Positions 62,727-64,000 of a stretch of 64,000 bases of DNA are shown piece by piece (the first letter of the stretch is position 1; the number at the start of each line of letters is the position of its first letter). The DNA lies in NCBI GenBank assembly GCA_963667425.1, contig OY763407.1:62001-126000 (forward strand), in the 5' to 3' direction. This DNA comes from G963667425 sp963667425 [NCBI: bacterium]. Its GTDB lineage: Bacteria > UBP6 > UBA1177. The notes beneath the pieces are model-generated. The model made no database searches. It was not told the origin of the DNA and saw only the letters and a program-made list of their open reading frames with translations. Position numbers and translations under genes: made by a program.

Positions 62727-62875
62727 AACCAATCACCTGAATTAAGATAAAAAAACAACCTAATATGAATAATGTTCATAAATTTTAGGTATAATCACAC
62801 ATTTATAAATCTGTACAAAGAATACCTAATGCACGCTAATATATTTTACCTTTATTTCTTTGTCAAGGTGATAAG

Positions 62876-62904
62876 TTGTTTTTATATTGTTTTTTATATA
62901 TAAT
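62876..62904 (+). promoter_or_regulatory. Promoter of the LRR lipoprotein gene
   Basis: TTGTTT (62876-62881), 17-bp spacer, TATAAT (62899-62904), 32 bp before the ATG at 62937. Confidence 0.55.
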
Positions 62905-62936
62905 CTTTGACAGTTTAACTTTTAAAAGGACTTTAC

Positions 62937-64000
62937 ATGAAGATGTTTATGTTTTTTTTGATGCTTTTGACAGCGTTACTTACAGCTTGTGATGACGGCT
63001 CTGATATTTCAGGAAAAAATGATATTGACCCTTCTGTAAATGATAATGATATTGTTAATCCTGATGAAGGTGAAAATGATGATGATGTAGCAGCCGTTCC
63101 TGTTAATATTCAGGATGAAAATTTTGATAAATGTATAAGAGCCAATGCTTTTAATTATCAGGGGCAGTTTACCGATCAGAATCTTAAAGAGATAGATACA
63201 CTAAGTTGTAGAAACTATGGAATAAAAAATATTTCAGGTATAGAGTATATGACAACTCTTAATGAAATAGATTTTACATCAAACGATATTGAAGACATTT
63301 CTCCGCTTTCTGAACTGACTAAACTAAAGTATCTGACTTTATCAGCCAATCCTATTAAAGATCTTACACCTCTTTTATCTGTGTCATCTTTGAAATATCT
63401 GACAATAAAAAACTGTGGTCTTACAGAAATTCCATCATTCTCTCCTCTTAAAAGACTCCTGACAGTTGATATTTCTCAAAACGAGCTATCCGATCTGAAC
63501 GGTTTTAAAGATGTTATGTTCCTTGAAGATTTAAATGCCGAATATAATAAACTGACTGATATATCCGGCGTTGCTGAGATCAATACGCTGCTTGAACTGA
63601 ATTTGAAATATAACTGTTTAAAAGATTTTTCTCCAATTATCAATCTGATTGACAAAGGGCTTGATTTTAAAGGACCAGCACTTCAGGATTCTTCAAGATG
63701 CAAAGAAAAATATGAAGTGACTTTTGCTGATGAACAATTTGCAAAATGTGTAAACAAGTCTCTTTCCATCTCAACAGAAACTCTTTATAATACCGATATC
63801 GAGAATATACAGACTTTAAGCTGTGCAAGACCTGCAGCTGATGAAGACGGTTACAGACCAGATCCGATAACAAATCTTTCAGGTATAGAGGAGCTTCCAC
63901 AGATAATGCTTCTTATTTTAAATCAAAATGCTGTAATAGATATTAAACCTCTGAAAAATCTGAAAAATCTGGAATACCTTTTTCTTTCTGAAATCAGAGA
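62937..64000 (+). CDS. Leucine-rich-repeat lipoprotein (runs off the window)
   Basis: The frame from ATG 62937 (AAAGGA upstream) is open to the window end, over 350 codons. The signal peptide MFFLMLLTALLTAC gives the lipidated Cys, followed by an Asp/Asn/Glu spacer (NDIDPSVNDNDIV). Internalin-like LRRs follow: ISGIEYMTTLNEIDFTSND, ISPLSELTKLKYLTLSAN and later units. A capping module with FDKCIRANAF and LSC recurs at about residue 260 (FAKCVNKSLS, IQTLSC), so the protein is built of tandem Cys-capped LRR blocks. It is a surface protein probably binding proteins or glycans. The right end is missing. Confidence 0.85.
   Translation, partial: MKMFMFFLMLLTALLTACDDGSDISGKNDIDPSVNDNDIVNPDEGENDDDVAAVPVNIQDENFDKCIRANAFNYQGQFTDQNLKEIDTLSCRNYGIKNISGIEYMTTLNEIDFTSNDIEDISPLSELTKLKYLTLSANPIKDLTPLLSVSSLKYLTIKNCGLTEIPSFSPLKRLLTVDISQNELSDLNGFKDVMFLEDLNAEYNKLTDISGVAEINTLLELNLKYNCLKDFSPIINLIDKGLDFKGPALQDSSRCKEKYEVTFADEQFAKCVNKSLSISTETLYNTDIENIQTLSCARPAADEDGYRPDPITNLSGIEELPQIMLLILNQNAVIDIKPLKNLKNLEYLFLSEIR

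Overview
The window looks like chromosomal DNA of a low-GC, anaerobic, diderm (Gram-negative) bacterium. Outer-membrane-type proteins, many lipoproteins with a canonical lipobox, a PpiD/SurA-like chaperone and RpoN point to two membranes. An [FeFe]-hydrogenase maturase (HydE), tryptophanase and phosphotransbutyrylase point to anaerobic amino-acid or sugar fermentation. Several lipoproteins carry a long Asp/Glu spacer straight after the lipidated Cys, a style I associate with uncultured deltaproteobacterial/Myxococcota-grade lineages; that placement is inference only. Promoters of the TTGACA-N17-TATAAT type are easy to read, and three genes appear to start with TTG.

Layout. 1-3809: the distal part of a very large CRISPR array (57 repeats counted, one cut by the window edge, plus degenerate terminal copies), with no cas gene anywhere in the window. 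3810-4600: decayed intergenic DNA. 4601-10221: DUF481 outer-membrane protein, hisS, a 990-aa receiver-like/PEP-binding protein, and a 3-methyladenine DNA glycosylase. 10336-16679: a tight rpoN - ptsN - hprK - EIIA(Man) - HPr - ptsI - ptb operon, a regulatory PTS without any sugar permease. 16760-31700: a secreted starch-binding glycosidase-like lipoprotein, cysS, hydE, a membrane phosphoesterase, a double-LamG protein, an ECF sigma/anti-sigma/surface-protein operon, coaX and xseA. 31778-43463: lipoproteins, a degenerate HD-GYP protein, a PpiD-like chaperone, tpiA, a glycerophosphodiesterase and an SLC12-type transporter.

43464-45740 is a small accessory island. It holds three tandem tiny ORFs for nearly the same amphipathic peptide, two GNAT acetyltransferases flanked by a ~34-bp direct repeat, and an orphan Cys-containing membrane protein. 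It coincides with an abrupt switch in strand composition, from A/C-rich on the + strand to the left to G/T-rich to the right.

45842-64000: mntP, a PhoR/PhoB-type two-component system, a CadC-like ArsR sensor with a four-module sulfane-sulfur enzyme (CoA-disulfide reductase, rhodanese, TusA, DsrE), an aminotransferase and tryptophanase, asnS-tilS, glutathione peroxidase, an ftsY-PilZ-rsmE operon, and the start of a leucine-rich-repeat lipoprotein that runs off the right edge.

No tRNA or rRNA gene was recognised. The least explained parts are the tracrRNA-like flank of the CRISPR array, the tiny-ORF island with the composition switch, and the family of Asp-rich lipoproteins sharing a cysteine module.
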